Assembly: GCF_900115865.1 (NCBI RefSeq)
Contig: NZ_FOXY01000005.1
Location: forward strand, 186,001 to 250,000
Reading direction: 5' to 3'
Source of the DNA: Donghicola eburneus
GTDB taxonomy: Bacteria > Pseudomonadota > Alphaproteobacteria > Rhodobacterales > Rhodobacteraceae
DNA length: 64,000 bases
The notes under the pieces were generated by a model, which was given only the letters and a program-made list of their open reading frames with translations, ran no database searches and was not told where the DNA came from. The translations under genes and the position numbers were made by a program. Numbering within the stretch: the stretch's first letter is position 1; each line of letters starts with the position of its first letter. Positions 27,301 to 35,436 of the stretch are shown here, in pieces.

Positions 27301-28079
27301 ATGTCCGCGATATCGCCCAAGGTCACAACACGGTCGCCGTTTGTTTTCACGGGTAGGTCATAAACATCGCGCGGCTCGTCAAAGGACGAAGGGATTTTGA
27401 CGGCAAAAGAGCCTTGTTCGGTCTTCACTTCGCCCGCTGCGATCAGCTGGTTGTTGTTCTGAACCACGTTAATCAGCTCATCGGCTGTGACGTTGTAGCT
27501 CTCCAGCTTCAGTGGGTCGATCACGACCTCGAGCATCTCGTCGCGGTTGCCCGCGATGCCGGCCTCTAGAACCGCATCCAGTCCTTCAATGTCTTCTTGT
27601 AAGTCCTTGGCAATGCGGTTCATTGTGCGTTCCGGCACGGCACCGGTCAGGTTCACAATGATGATCGGAAATTCTGAAAAGTTGATCTCGTTGATCGAGT
27701 ATTTCTCGGCGCCTGCGGGGAAGTTTCCTTCGGCAGTGTTCATCGCGTCGCGCACATCGGCCAGCGTTTTGGTCTTGTCCCAGCCAAACTCGAATTCCAG
27801 CGCGACACCTGCGTACCCTTCGGACGCGGTCGAGGACATGGACTTTAGCCCGTCCAGATCGGACAGCTCTGTCTCCATGGGTTTGACCAACAGGGTTTCG
27901 CTGTCTTCGGCGCTGATGCCTTGGAATGGAACCGAGACAAACAGCGCGGGAATTTCGATGTCCGGCTCGCCCTCTTTGGGCAGGCCCACATAGGCAAAGG
28001 CCCCCACCGCGATCGAGATCACGATGAAGAACAGAACCATGCGGGCGCGTTCAGCAGCCCAGTCGACGATGCCGATCAT
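24363..28079 (-). CDS. RND efflux pump permease (AcrB/HAE superfamily)
   Basis: A 1238-residue proton-driven inner-membrane pump. It has the standard RND layout with two large periplasmic loops (about 35-340 and 625-960) and helices around them. The TM4 motif reads VGMLVDGAIVVVEYAD with Asp402 but Gly403 in place of the second Asp of AcrB. It is about 200 residues longer than AcrB. Part of this is an insert at about 500-590 with two extra hydrophobic segments, 511-530 and 548-568. It overlaps the stop of the adaptor gene by 4 bp. No outer-membrane TolC gene is adjacent. Confidence 0.92.
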   Translation of the reverse strand: MIGIVDWAAERARMVLFFIVISIAVGAFAYVGLPKEGEPDIEIPALFVSVPFQGISAEDSETLLVKPMETELSDLDGLKSMSSTASEGYAGVALEFEFGWDKTKTLADVRDAMNTAEGNFPAGAEKYSINEINFSEFPIIIVNLTGAVPERTMNRIAKDLQEDIEGLDAVLEAGIAGNRDEMLEVVIDPLKLESYNVTADELINVVQNNNQLIAAGEVKTEQGSFAVKIPSSFDEPRDVYDLPVKTNGDRVVTLGDIADIRPTFEDRQGTARFNGEKTVALQVVKRKGYNLIDTANEVKEVIATASAAWPDEMRAAVQVGSSNDQSHTVDSMVKQLEGSVLTAIALVMIVVLASLGIRPALLVGFSIPTSFLLCFAILGASGIAISNIVMFGLILAVGMLVDGAIVVVEYADKRISEGSGPMHAYVEAAKRMFWPIVSSTATTLCAFLPMLFWPGVPGEFMGMLPVTLIYVLSASLVVALIYLPVLGGVTGRLSRTFHNSGEGLRRIAPWWVRILLVPPSLYLIFIGVMQTLNPGYLTNGQGGGSFGAYLPGIMIFLVGAVLSSITIDAARVDWRKKRSVDAGYKRSPFGWLMHGIVGNPIMPLAVIGGVIFFVISTFGYYGANNNGVEFFVASEPEQAQVYVRARGNLSLQEKDALVREVEEVVIAHPGVRSVFSFAGSGGLDSNNGGAQAPSDTIGQVQFETIRWEERMGRADLDGNVVLEELTTQLNQIPGIQAEVLELAMGPASGKPVHLRLKGDDWDELVGATQTARTQFESLPGLTLIEDTLPLPGIDWQIDVDVAKAGRYGANVAAVGAMVQLVTNGLLLDTMRVDTSDEEIDIRVRLPEQDRVLSTLDTLKVRTAEGLVPLANFITRQPVAQLAEINRVDQKRHFDIKADVAPGLWKLVQDGEITAMLQDLTVLPVGERGQAFATKGETPYGLYWLAEGTDREAVRDAVNGDAVLSAVNGNERIEALDAWLDTEPFPASIEAEWTGDQEDQAESAAFLQSAFAGALGLMFVILLAQFNSFYNSVLVLLAVILSTAGVLIGMLVMNQPFSIIMTGTGIVALAGIVVNNNIVLIDTYQEFSRYMPRIDAITRTAEARIRPVLLTTITTMAGLAPMMFGLSLDFINGGYSIDSPTALWWKQLATAVVFGLGIATVLTLVFTPSLLALRVWAGTYLHWIATLLAKMSLGKGSRAARDLALARAARRVKRPEIIWEVEDISAPVPHHTSTMRAAE

Positions 28080-29290
28080 TTACTGGCCTCTCGATAAGTG
28101 GGATCTACGGCGACGCCATCCACCACGTATTCCTGACCGACCACGATCACGGACACGGTTTGGGGCAGGCCGCTGACCCAGATACCGTCGATGGTGTCAC
28201 GCAGAACAGATACAGGCATAAAGCGCGCCACATCACCCGTATCGACCACACGCACGCCCAAAGCGCCCTCGTCGTTCAGGGTCAGCGCGGATTGGGGCAG
28301 CAGATGCGCATTCTCGCCCGGGGCAGAGATTGCGACCTCGGCCGTTTGTCCCTCGCGGATGTTCAGGTCCGCGTTCGGAACGTCAATCTCCACGCGGAAG
28401 GTGCGGGTGATCTCGTCCGCGGAGCGCGACAGGAACGTCACTTGGCCCACAACCTCTTGGCCGGTGGTCAGACGCGCGCCTGCCTTCGCCCCCAGATCAA
28501 TGCGGTTCACCTCGGTTTCGGGGACAAAGCCCACGACCTTGATCGGGTCCAGCTGGATGACGGTGCCACAGAGCGAGCCGGGCTGCATCAAACTGCCAAG
28601 CTCGGCGGTGTCGTTTTCGATAATGCCATCAAAGGGGGCTTCGATTGTCAGGCGATCGATTTCCTTCTTCACCGACGCGATCGAGGCTTTGGCGGACAAA
28701 ATGCGCGCTTCGGCGCTGGACAGTCCGCCTGTTGCAGCCTCGACCGAGGCGCGGGCGCTTTCGATTGCGGCCTCGGCGTTGGCAACCTGCGTCTCAGAGG
28801 CAAAGCCATTCTTGGACAGCTCGCTCGCGGCACGGGCATTGATCTCTGCCTCGCGCAATCTGGCTTTGGCCTCGACCAAGCGGGCCTGCGCTTCGGGGCG
28901 GGCGGCCTCTGCCTCGGCCAGGGCGGCTTCGGCTTCGGCCAGCGTGGCTTCGAGCGTGCCGGGATCAAGCTCACACATGACTGTGTCTTTGGTCACGTAC
29001 TTACCCTTGCGCAGAGGCGCCGAGATCACCTGACCAGAGCTTTCCGACCGCAGCTCGACCTGACGGGCGGCTTCGGTTTGGCCGCGCAAAATCACGGCGC
29101 TGTCGATTTCTTGGGCTTCCATGGTCTGCACGACCACACCCACCTTACGAGTGGTGCGCGCCTCATCCTCGGATGCGGTCTCCTCGGTTGGGGCAGCACC
29201 TGCAAAGGCCAGCAATTGCTCGCGCTCGAACACAACCAGATACAGAACTCCGGTTACAATCAGGGCAGTCAGAAGTTGGACGATGCGCAT
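28076..29290 (-). CDS. RND efflux periplasmic adaptor subunit (HlyD/MFP family)
   Basis: A 404-residue membrane-fusion protein that links the RND pump to an outer-membrane channel. It has an N-terminal membrane anchor (IVQLLTALIVTGVLYLVVF), a lipoyl/barrel-sandwich half (ILRGQTEAARQVELRSESSG), and a long Ala/Glu-rich coiled-coil hairpin at about 90-190. The second lipoyl half (IEAPFDGIIENDTAELGSL) and beta-barrel follow. The start at 29290 is taken because it puts the membrane anchor first; the 14 upstream codons are probably not translated. It is the first gene of the pump operon. Confidence 0.92.
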   Translation of the reverse strand: MRIVQLLTALIVTGVLYLVVFEREQLLAFAGAAPTEETASEDEARTTRKVGVVVQTMEAQEIDSAVILRGQTEAARQVELRSESSGQVISAPLRKGKYVTKDTVMCELDPGTLEATLAEAEAALAEAEAARPEAQARLVEAKARLREAEINARAASELSKNGFASETQVANAEAAIESARASVEAATGGLSSAEARILSAKASIASVKKEIDRLTIEAPFDGIIENDTAELGSLMQPGSLCGTVIQLDPIKVVGFVPETEVNRIDLGAKAGARLTTGQEVVGQVTFLSRSADEITRTFRVEIDVPNADLNIREGQTAEVAISAPGENAHLLPQSALTLNDEGALGVRVVDTGDVARFMPVSVLRDTIDGIWVSGLPQTVSVIVVGQEYVVDGVAVDPTYREASK

Positions 29291-29377
29291 GGATATCCTC
29301 GGTCTTGGCCCGCAGCACAGTCTAACACACAAAGGCGGGAATCGTTGCGGGCTATTCCTACACCGAAAACGTTTACG

Positions 29378-29395
29378 CTAAACCACATAGTTTAG
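29378..29395. promoter_or_regulatory. Inverted repeat in the RND/YfgM divergent promoter region
   Basis: A perfect 6-bp inverted repeat (CTAAAC and GTTTAG) with a 6-nt spacer lies 88 bp upstream of the adaptor start. A nearby 8-bp palindrome (AAACGTTT) lies just to its left. No regulator gene adjoins. It could be an operator for the efflux operon or the divergent yfgM-bamB-der operon. Confidence 0.35.
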
Positions 29396-29536
29396 ATCAG
29401 CTGTGCGACATATAAACGGCAATTGGAGGAATTCCGATAGCCCGTAGACCCTTTAGGATGAATGCAAAAGCACCATCGCCCTTGGCAAGGGAACGCGTCT
29501 AGGGTTACAGAGGGGCAAAGAGTTACGGGGCAGACT

Positions 29537-30199
29537 ATGAGCAATACCGACAGCTTTATCGACGAAGTCACCGAAGAGGTGCGTCGCGATCGGACTTTCG
29601 CCTATATCAAGCGGTATGGATGGATCGTGGGTCTGGCCGTCGTTGTGGTCGTTGGCGGGGCAGCTTGGAACGAATGGACCAAGGCGCAGGAGCAGGCCGA
29701 GGCAGAGGCATTTGGTGATAGCCTGCTTGACGCATCCACCGCAGAAACCCCCGAACAGCGCGCCGACGCTTTGGGTATGATCGAAGCGCCGGATGCGACC
29801 GCCTCTGCGATCGTGGCACAGATGCGCGCACAGCAACTGGTCGAGGCTGGCGACACCGAAGGGGCGATCACTGCCCTGAACGAGGTCGCTGCCGACGGCG
29901 AATTGCCCCGCATCTACCGTGATATCGCAGCGTTCAAGGCGCTGCTGATCGCGCCCGAAACCCAAGACACCGATGCGCGCCGCGTTTCGCTAGAGGCTTT
30001 GGCTGCACCTGGCGCGCCCCTGCGCCTGCTGGCTTTGGAAGAGCTGGCCTACTTAGAAGCGGGCGCCGGCAATCGAGATTTGGCGATCGAGACTTTGACC
30101 CGTATTCTGAACGACGCAGAGGTCGCCCCTGACCAGCGTCAGCGTGTCCGTGATGCATTGACCGCTTTGGGGGCCGACCCCGAGGCTGCGGCCCAATAA
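29537..30199 (+). CDS. YfgM-like tetratricopeptide repeat protein
   Basis: A 220-residue single-pass inner-membrane protein. The N-terminal cytoplasmic tail (FIDEVTEEVRRDR) is followed by a helix at about 28-45 and then Ala-rich helical repeats. In Escherichia coli, YfgM is a Sec-associated periplasmic chaperone partner. The order yfgM-bamB-der seen here is widely conserved and supports the call. The ATG at 29537 is preferred because MSNTDSFIDEV begins the family pattern; the upstream 25 codons do not fit. Confidence 0.87.
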   Translation: MSNTDSFIDEVTEEVRRDRTFAYIKRYGWIVGLAVVVVVGGAAWNEWTKAQEQAEAEAFGDSLLDASTAETPEQRADALGMIEAPDATASAIVAQMRAQQLVEAGDTEGAITALNEVAADGELPRIYRDIAAFKALLIAPETQDTDARRVSLEALAAPGAPLRLLALEELAYLEAGAGNRDLAIETLTRILNDAEVAPDQRQRVRDALTALGADPEAAAQ

Positions 30200-30222
30200 A
30201 TAGTTTGACGAGGAAGATTGCC

Positions 30223-31536
30223 ATGACGCTTTGCCGCCGCACTGCCTTGACTGCGGTTCTTGCCGCGACAACCCTGCTGGCGGGCTGCGCACAGCAAGAG
30301 GTGATCCTACCCGGCGAGCGCCTGACCCTGCGGGGCGAGACCCCCGAGGCCGCGCCCGAAAACCTTACGGCGCCGATTTCCTTTGCTGCGGCCCAGAACC
30401 TGACCTCGTGGCCCCAGTCGCAAGCGAACATCCAGAACAACCCAGGCCATCTGCGCGTGAACTATCCGCTGGAGCAGGTGTTCGAAGTGTCCATCGGCGC
30501 GGCCGAAGACCGCAAACACCGTATCACGGCGCAGCCCGTAGTGGCGGACAACCGCATCTTTACCTTGGATGCCCAAGCGACCGTTCAGGCGACCGCGCCG
30601 GATGGCCGTGTCTTGTGGCGCCGCGACCTAACCCCGATGCGTGACGACTCGAGCCAAGCCTCGGGCGGCGGGCTCGCTGTGGATGGTAATTTGGTTTACG
30701 CGTCCTCGGGTTTTGGCAGCCTGACCGCGATGGATATCGCGACTGGCCGCATCCTATGGGAACAGCAATTGAACGCGGGCGGGACCGGCACACCCACCGT
30801 TGCGGGTGATCTGGTATACTTTGTCTCGAGCGACAACCGTGGTTGGGCGCTGGAGAAAGACACTGGCCGCGTGCGCTGGCAACTGAATGGCGTCGAAGGT
30901 GGCGCGTCCATCGTAGGCGGTCCTGCGCCCGCCGTGACGGACCAGTTGGTCCTGTTCCCTTTCTCGAACGGTGAGCTGGTGTCTGCGTTCCGTCTTGGCG
31001 GTGTGCAGCGTTGGCGTGCGTCGGTGTCGGGGACGCGGACAGGCAGTGCCTTGGCCCAGATCAGCGCGGTGACGGGCGATCCGGTGATTGATGGCGGCAC
31101 AGTTTACGTGTCGAACCACTCTGGCCGCTTGGCGGCGCTGGATCTGGATACCGGTGATCGTATGTGGACGGCCCAAGAAGGCGCGCTCAGCCCCGTGGCT
31201 GTCGGCGGCGGCTCGGTCTTCCTTATTTCGGACCGGAACGAATTGCTGCGCTTGGACGCTGCTGATGGTAGCCGCATTTGGGGCACCAAATTGCCGAACT
31301 ATATGGCCCGCACGCCGCGCAAGCGGGCGGACGTTTATGCCCACTATGGCCCGCTTCTGGTGAATGATCAGTTGCTGATTGCTTCGGGTGACGGCTCGCT
31401 CCGCAGCTTTGACGCGGCAAGCGGCGCGTTTACCGGCGGTGTGGTCGTGGATGGCGGCGCGGCAACCGCACCCATCGTTGTGAACGGTTTGGTGTATGTT
31501 GTGTCGCGCAAGGGCAAACTGATCGCTTTCCGTTGA
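30223..31536 (+). CDS. bamB: Outer membrane assembly lipoprotein BamB
   Basis: BamB is the beta-propeller lipoprotein of the BAM complex that folds outer-membrane proteins. The 437-residue protein has a lipobox (TTLLAGC, Cys22), then repeated PQQ-like blades with GRILWEQQLN, GRVRWQLNGVEGG and GDRMWTAQEGAL. Blades with DxxTGxxxW are visible through the whole mature part. The ATG at 30223 has CGAGGAAG upstream and gives a proper signal peptide. It is 23 bp after yfgM and 49 bp before der. Confidence 0.92.
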   Translation: MTLCRRTALTAVLAATTLLAGCAQQEVILPGERLTLRGETPEAAPENLTAPISFAAAQNLTSWPQSQANIQNNPGHLRVNYPLEQVFEVSIGAAEDRKHRITAQPVVADNRIFTLDAQATVQATAPDGRVLWRRDLTPMRDDSSQASGGGLAVDGNLVYASSGFGSLTAMDIATGRILWEQQLNAGGTGTPTVAGDLVYFVSSDNRGWALEKDTGRVRWQLNGVEGGASIVGGPAPAVTDQLVLFPFSNGELVSAFRLGGVQRWRASVSGTRTGSALAQISAVTGDPVIDGGTVYVSNHSGRLAALDLDTGDRMWTAQEGALSPVAVGGGSVFLISDRNELLRLDAADGSRIWGTKLPNYMARTPRKRADVYAHYGPLLVNDQLLIASGDGSLRSFDAASGAFTGGVVVDGGAATAPIVVNGLVYVVSRKGKLIAFR

Positions 31537-31585
31537 CGCAAATATGCGTTAAGGGCTGCGGCTTGATCCTGACGGAGTCGCTACT

Positions 31586-33061
31586 ATGACATTTTCGCTG
31601 GCCATCGTGGGCCGCCCCAATGTGGGCAAGTCCACGCTGTTCAACCGCCTCGTTGGTAAACGTCTGGCGCTGGTCGATGACCAGCCTGGCGTCACGCGCG
31701 ACCTGCGCGAAGGCGATGCACGCCTTGCGGACCTGCGCTTTACCGTGATCGACACCGCGGGCCTCGAGGATGCGACGGATGACAGCCTTCAGGGGCGGAT
31801 GCGGCGCCTGACCGAGCGGGCCGTCGATATGGCGGACATCTGTCTGTTCATGATCGATGCGCGCGTGGGCGTGACCCCCGTAGACGAGATTTTTGCCGAA
31901 ATCCTGCGTAAGCGGGCCAAGCATGTGATCCTTGCCGCGAACAAGGCCGAAGGCGCTGCCGCGGATGCCGGTGTGATTGAGGCGTATGGTCTGGGGATTG
32001 GCGAGCCGATCCGTTTGTCAGCCGAGCATGGCGAAGGTCTGAACGACCTGTACACGACTCTGCTGCCCTTGGCCGATGAGTACGCCGAACGCGCCGAAGC
32101 CGAAGCGCCTGAGACCGAGGTCGAAGTGGGCGATGACGAAGACGACTTCGACGGTGACGAGAACCTGAAGGTGCATCGTCCTACTGCGGCGAAGCCGTTG
32201 CAGGTTGCTGTCGTTGGCCGCCCGAATGCGGGCAAGTCGACGCTGATCAACAAGATTTTGGGCGAGGATCGCCTGCTGACCGGACCCGAAGCGGGCATCA
32301 CCCGCGACGCGATCGCATTGCGGATCGAGTGGGACGGGCTGCCGATGCGGATCTTTGACACTGCTGGCATGCGCAAGCGCGCCAAGGTGCAGGACAAGGT
32401 CGAGAAGCTGTCAGTCTCTGACGGTTTGCGCGCGGTCAAATTTGCCGAGGTTGTGGTTGTTCTGCTGGATGCGGCGATCCCGTTCGAGCAGCAGGATTTG
32501 CGGATTGCCGACCTTGCCGAGCGCGAGGGGCGGGCTGTGGTCGTAGCTGTCAACAAGTGGGACATCGAAGACGAGAAACAAGAGAAGCTGCGCGATTTGA
32601 AAGAGTCGTTCGAGCGTCTGCTGCCTCAGCTCCGCGGCGCGCCGCTGGTGACGGTCTCTGCGAAAACAGGCCGTGGTTTGGACCGTCTGCGCAACGCCAT
32701 TGAGCGCGCCCATGACGTTTGGAACCGCCGCGTGTCGACTGCCAGGCTGAACCGTTGGCTCGAGGGCATGATCTCGGCCCACCCGCCGCCCGCGCCGAAC
32801 GGACGCCGGATCAAGCTGCGCTACATGACCCAAGCCAAGACCCGTCCGCCGGGATTTGTGGTCATGTGTTCACATCCCGATAAGATGCCAGATAGCTATT
32901 CGCGCTATCTTATCAATGGTTTGCGCGAGGACTTTGATATGCCCGGGACGCCGATCCGTCTGCATATGCGCGGACAAGGGGATCGTAACCCCTATCAGAA
33001 CAAGAAGAAGGCACAGCCTTCGAAGCTGAAAAAGCACTTGGGCAAGGGCCAGCGGACATAA
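31586..33061 (+). CDS. der: Ribosome biogenesis GTPase Der
   Basis: Der (EngA) is an essential double-GTPase needed for 50S subunit maturation. The 491-residue protein has two G domains: GRPNVGKST near residue 8 with DTAGLED, and GRPNAGKST near 213 with DTAGMRKRA and NKWD. An acidic linker joins them ([15 protein letters not shown]). The C-terminal KH-like domain follows, with a basic tail ([16 protein letters not shown]). It ends the yfgM-bamB-der unit and is followed by a repeat copy and a terminator. Confidence 0.97.
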   Translation: MTFSLAIVGRPNVGKSTLFNRLVGKRLALVDDQPGVTRDLREGDARLADLRFTVIDTAGLEDATDDSLQGRMRRLTERAVDMADICLFMIDARVGVTPVDEIFAEILRKRAKHVILAANKAEGAAADAGVIEAYGLGIGEPIRLSAEHGEGLNDLYTTLLPLADEYAERAEAEAPETEVEVGDDEDDFDGDENLKVHRPTAAKPLQVAVVGRPNAGKSTLINKILGEDRLLTGPEAGITRDAIALRIEWDGLPMRIFDTAGMRKRAKVQDKVEKLSVSDGLRAVKFAEVVVVLLDAAIPFEQQDLRIADLAEREGRAVVVAVNKWDIEDEKQEKLRDLKESFERLLPQLRGAPLVTVSAKTGRGLDRLRNAIERAHDVWNRRVSTARLNRWLEGMISAHPPPAPNGRRIKLRYMTQAKTRPPGFVVMCSHPDKMPDSYSRYLINGLREDFDMPGTPIRLHMRGQGDRNPYQNKKKAQPSKLKKHLGKGQRT

Positions 33062-33083
33062 GCCTTGTTGGGCTTGTGTTGCG

Positions 33084-33137
33084 CGGCCGGGGGCTGTCTG
33101 CCCCCAGACCCCCGAGAGTATTTTGGCAAAGATGAAA
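33084..33137 (+). repeat. Rhodobacteraceae intergenic repeat, copy A
   Basis: The sequence runs GGGGGCTGTCTGCCCCC, then AGACCCCCGAGAGTATTTTG, then GCAAAGATGAAAG. The same order of blocks recurs at 35061-35115 and, degenerate, near 41493-41520. The first block can fold into a hairpin. This kind of repeat is common between genes in the family; its role is unclear. Confidence 0.7.
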
Positions 33138-33138
33138 G

Positions 33139-33168
33139 AGGGCGCCCCTTTGCGGGCGTCCTTTTTTA
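33139..33168 (+). terminator. Terminator of der
   Basis: A 9-bp stem (AGGGCGCCC with GGGCGTCCT, one G-T pair) and 6-nt loop are followed by TTTTTT. Confidence 0.88.
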
Positions 33169-33573
33169 TTGGGTGAAGTGTAGGGCGAAGGTGAGGACGG
33201 TCGCTGCTGTCAGGTCTGCTGTCAGCGTGAAGTAGAGATATGGGCGCGGCAGGTGACCCGTGATGCGGGCCGATTGGTGCAGTAGGGCCCAGAGCGCGTG
33301 GATAAGGAGACCAAGCGGGAGCAGAAGCGGGCTAAGGGTCAGGGTGACCAGTGCGCTGATGGCAATCAGAGGAGCGAATAGGCGTGGGCAGAAAGGACTG
33401 TTGGCGATGATCAGCAGAAAGATGGTCTGTGCTGCTAGAAAAGCGCCGGTGAGCCAGACGGCCTCGGTCGGGCCCGCGAGACTGGCGACAAGGGTGAGGG
33501 CCAGCGGCGCGAGGAGGCCGGAGGCAGCGGGGGACAGGACGTGGCTGGGGAGGGGAAGGGATGAAATATGCAT
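33166..33573 (-). CDS. Hypothetical four-helix membrane protein
   Basis: I do not recognise this 135-residue protein. It is strongly hydrophobic with about four membrane segments (ALTLVASLAGPTEAVWLTG, AQTIFLLIIANS, LVTLTLSPLLLPLGLLIHAL and a C-terminal ATVLTFALHF). The frame has a good GC bias pattern for a gene, but there is no clear ribosome site before the ATG at 33573. A TTG 10 codons upstream is possible but lies in the serS terminator. It fills the space between der and serS. Confidence 0.5.
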   Translation of the reverse strand: MHISSLPLPSHVLSPAASGLLAPLALTLVASLAGPTEAVWLTGAFLAAQTIFLLIIANSPFCPRLFAPLIAISALVTLTLSPLLLPLGLLIHALWALLHQSARITGHLPRPYLYFTLTADLTAATVLTFALHFTQ

Positions 33574-33603
33574 GTTGGCCAAATATTTCGTGTGTGGAAA
33601 CAA

Positions 33604-33633
33604 GAACGCCCGCGGGCTGTTCCGCGGGCGTTT
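33604..33633 (-). terminator. Terminator of serS
   Basis: A perfect 11-bp stem (AACGCCCGCGG with CCGCGGGCGTT) and 6-nt loop. On the minus strand it is followed by CTTGTTT. It lies 20 bp past the serS stop. Confidence 0.85.
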
Positions 33634-33653
33634 GGTTGGGATATGCGTGCCGC

Positions 33654-34946
33654 TTAGACCAGTTGGCCTTCGGCGGTGAGGGTGGTGCGTCCCCCAAGAT
33701 AGGCATGGAGCACCTCGGGTAGTGTGACCGACCCGTCGGCTTGTTGTCCGTTTTCGAGGACCGCGATCAAGCAGCGGCCTACAGCAAGGCCCGAGCCGTT
33801 CAGGGTGTGCACGAATTCAGGCTTGCCGCCCGCGGTGGGCTTGAACCGGGCGTTCATGCGGCGGGCTTGGAAGTCACCGCAGACCGAAACCGAGCTGATC
33901 TCGCGGTATTTGTTTTGGCCGGGCAGCCAGACTTCGATGTCGTGGGTGCGGCGCGCGCCAAAGCCCATGTCGCCGGTGCAAAGTGCAACGGTGCGGTAGG
34001 GCAGGCCGAGGCGCTCGAGGATGCCTTCGGCGCAGCCGGTCATGCGGTCCAACTCGTCGCGGCTGGTGTCGGGGTGGGTGATCGAGACCATTTCGACTTT
34101 TTCGAACTGGTGCTGACGCAGCATCCCCGAGGTGTCGCGGCCCGCGCTGCCCGCTTCGGAGCGGAAGCACTGGGTGTGCGCAGCGTAGCGGCGGGGCAAG
34201 GTTGCCTCTTCGATGACTTCGCCATTCACGAAGTTGGTCAAGGTGACCTCGGCGGTTGGGACCATCCACCAGCCGTTGGTGGTTTTGTAGCTGTCCTCGC
34301 CGAACTTGGGCAGCTGGCCGGTGCCGTACATCATCTCTTCTTTGACGAGCACGGGGGTCCATGCCTCGGTCAGGCCGTTTTCATCTACGTGGGTGTTCAG
34401 CATGAACTGTGCCAGAGCGCGGTGGATGCGAGCAACCGCGCCGGTCAGCACAACAAAGCGCGAGCCGGAAAGCTTGCCAGCAGTGGCGAAGTCCATGCCA
34501 GGGATGACGCCGGCGATCTCGAAATGCTCTTTGGCGTCGAAATCGAGGGTCGCGGGGGTGCCCCATTTCTTGATCTCGACATTGTCGTCTTCGTCGGCGC
34601 CATCAGGGACATCGTCGAAGGGCAGGTTCGGGATTTCCATGAGCATGGCGTTCAAGGCTTCGTCGTCGGCCTTGGCTTCGTCGTTCAGACGGGCGATTTC
34701 GGCCTTCTTGTCGCCGACAAGGGCGCGTAGGCGTTCGAATTCGGCCTCGTCGCCGCGGGCTTTGGCGGCACCGACTTCTTTGGACGCTTTGTTCTGCTCG
34801 GCTTTGGCGGTCTCGGCGGCTGCGATTTTCGCGCGGCGGTCTGCATCAAGGGCGAGAATTGAGGGTGAGACCGGATCAAGGCCACGGCGGGCCAAGGCGG
34901 CGTCAAAGGCTGCTGCGTTCTCGCGGATATAGCGAATGTCGTGCAT
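33654..34946 (-). CDS. serS: Serine--tRNA ligase
   Basis: SerRS charges tRNA-Ser with serine. The 430-residue protein has the N-terminal coiled-coil arm (about 30-110; [20 protein letters not shown]) that binds the tRNA long variable arm. The class II catalytic motifs follow: [20 protein letters not shown] for motif 2 and [20 protein letters not shown] for motif 3. The start at 34946 ([14 protein letters not shown]) is preferred with TGGAGAGAC upstream; the 84-codon extension is not conserved in type. Confidence 0.96.
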   Translation of the reverse strand: MHDIRYIRENAAAFDAALARRGLDPVSPSILALDADRRAKIAAAETAKAEQNKASKEVGAAKARGDEAEFERLRALVGDKKAEIARLNDEAKADDEALNAMLMEIPNLPFDDVPDGADEDDNVEIKKWGTPATLDFDAKEHFEIAGVIPGMDFATAGKLSGSRFVVLTGAVARIHRALAQFMLNTHVDENGLTEAWTPVLVKEEMMYGTGQLPKFGEDSYKTTNGWWMVPTAEVTLTNFVNGEVIEEATLPRRYAAHTQCFRSEAGSAGRDTSGMLRQHQFEKVEMVSITHPDTSRDELDRMTGCAEGILERLGLPYRTVALCTGDMGFGARRTHDIEVWLPGQNKYREISSVSVCGDFQARRMNARFKPTAGGKPEFVHTLNGSGLAVGRCLIAVLENGQQADGSVTLPEVLHAYLGGRTTLTAEGQLV

Positions 34947-35436
34947 GGGTCTCTCCAGTGAATCTTCGCGGGCGTTATGCAACATCTTTTGCGCGAGGGG
35001 TAGTCTGAGCGGTTTGATCGCTCGGGAAAAAAATGCCGCAGATTGGGGCAGGTGGCAGAGGCCGGGGGCTGCCTGCCCCCGGACCCCCGGGAGTATTTCC
35101 CGCAAAGATGAAGAAATGAGGTGATTCGCGGCGCGATTGTTTCCTGAAGGTAAAACGGGGCGGCAAATGTGGCAGCGGGCGGGCACTGATGGGGCCATCG
35201 GGCGGCGCGGGTGGGGTCGGAATGGGGAATGTTCTGGGCCGCGATATGGCGCTTTCGGGCTGGCACTGTGACGCGTGGCTTCGGGGGCCTGAAAAACTTG
35301 GTTGTTTCGTTGTTAACCATTGTGACGCAAGGAAAAATGGCCGGAATGTGACCCTGCAGAAAGCGTTTTGCGGGGGGCCCTTCGTGTGCCAGCACTACTC
35401 CAAACGACTATAAAAGCAGTCATGAGGATTAGGGTT
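34947..35436. other. 490-bp intergenic region between serS and the RTX gene
   Basis: No convincing gene is seen. The region holds intergenic repeat copy B, a GC-rich stretch at 35160-35300, and presumably the divergent promoters of serS and the RTX gene. A GTTAACCAT sequence lies at about 35311-35319; it resembles a CtrA half-site but the second half does not match. Confidence 0.5.
35061..35115 (+). repeat. Rhodobacteraceae intergenic repeat, copy B
   Basis: GGGGGCTGCCTGCCCCC, then GGACCCCCGGGAGTATTT, then GCAAAGATGAAG. It matches copy A (33084-33137) block for block and in the same orientation, although here it lies in a serS/RTX divergent region. Confidence 0.7.

Noticed and set aside
24363-29290. 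Type I secretion system for the RTX protein
   Set aside because: The HlyD-like adaptor overlaps an RND pump gene, not an ABC exporter; the ABC protein at 20503 is Atm1-type.
35311-35319. CtrA site upstream of the RTX gene
   Set aside because: Only one half-site is present; the second TTAA at the proper spacing is missing.
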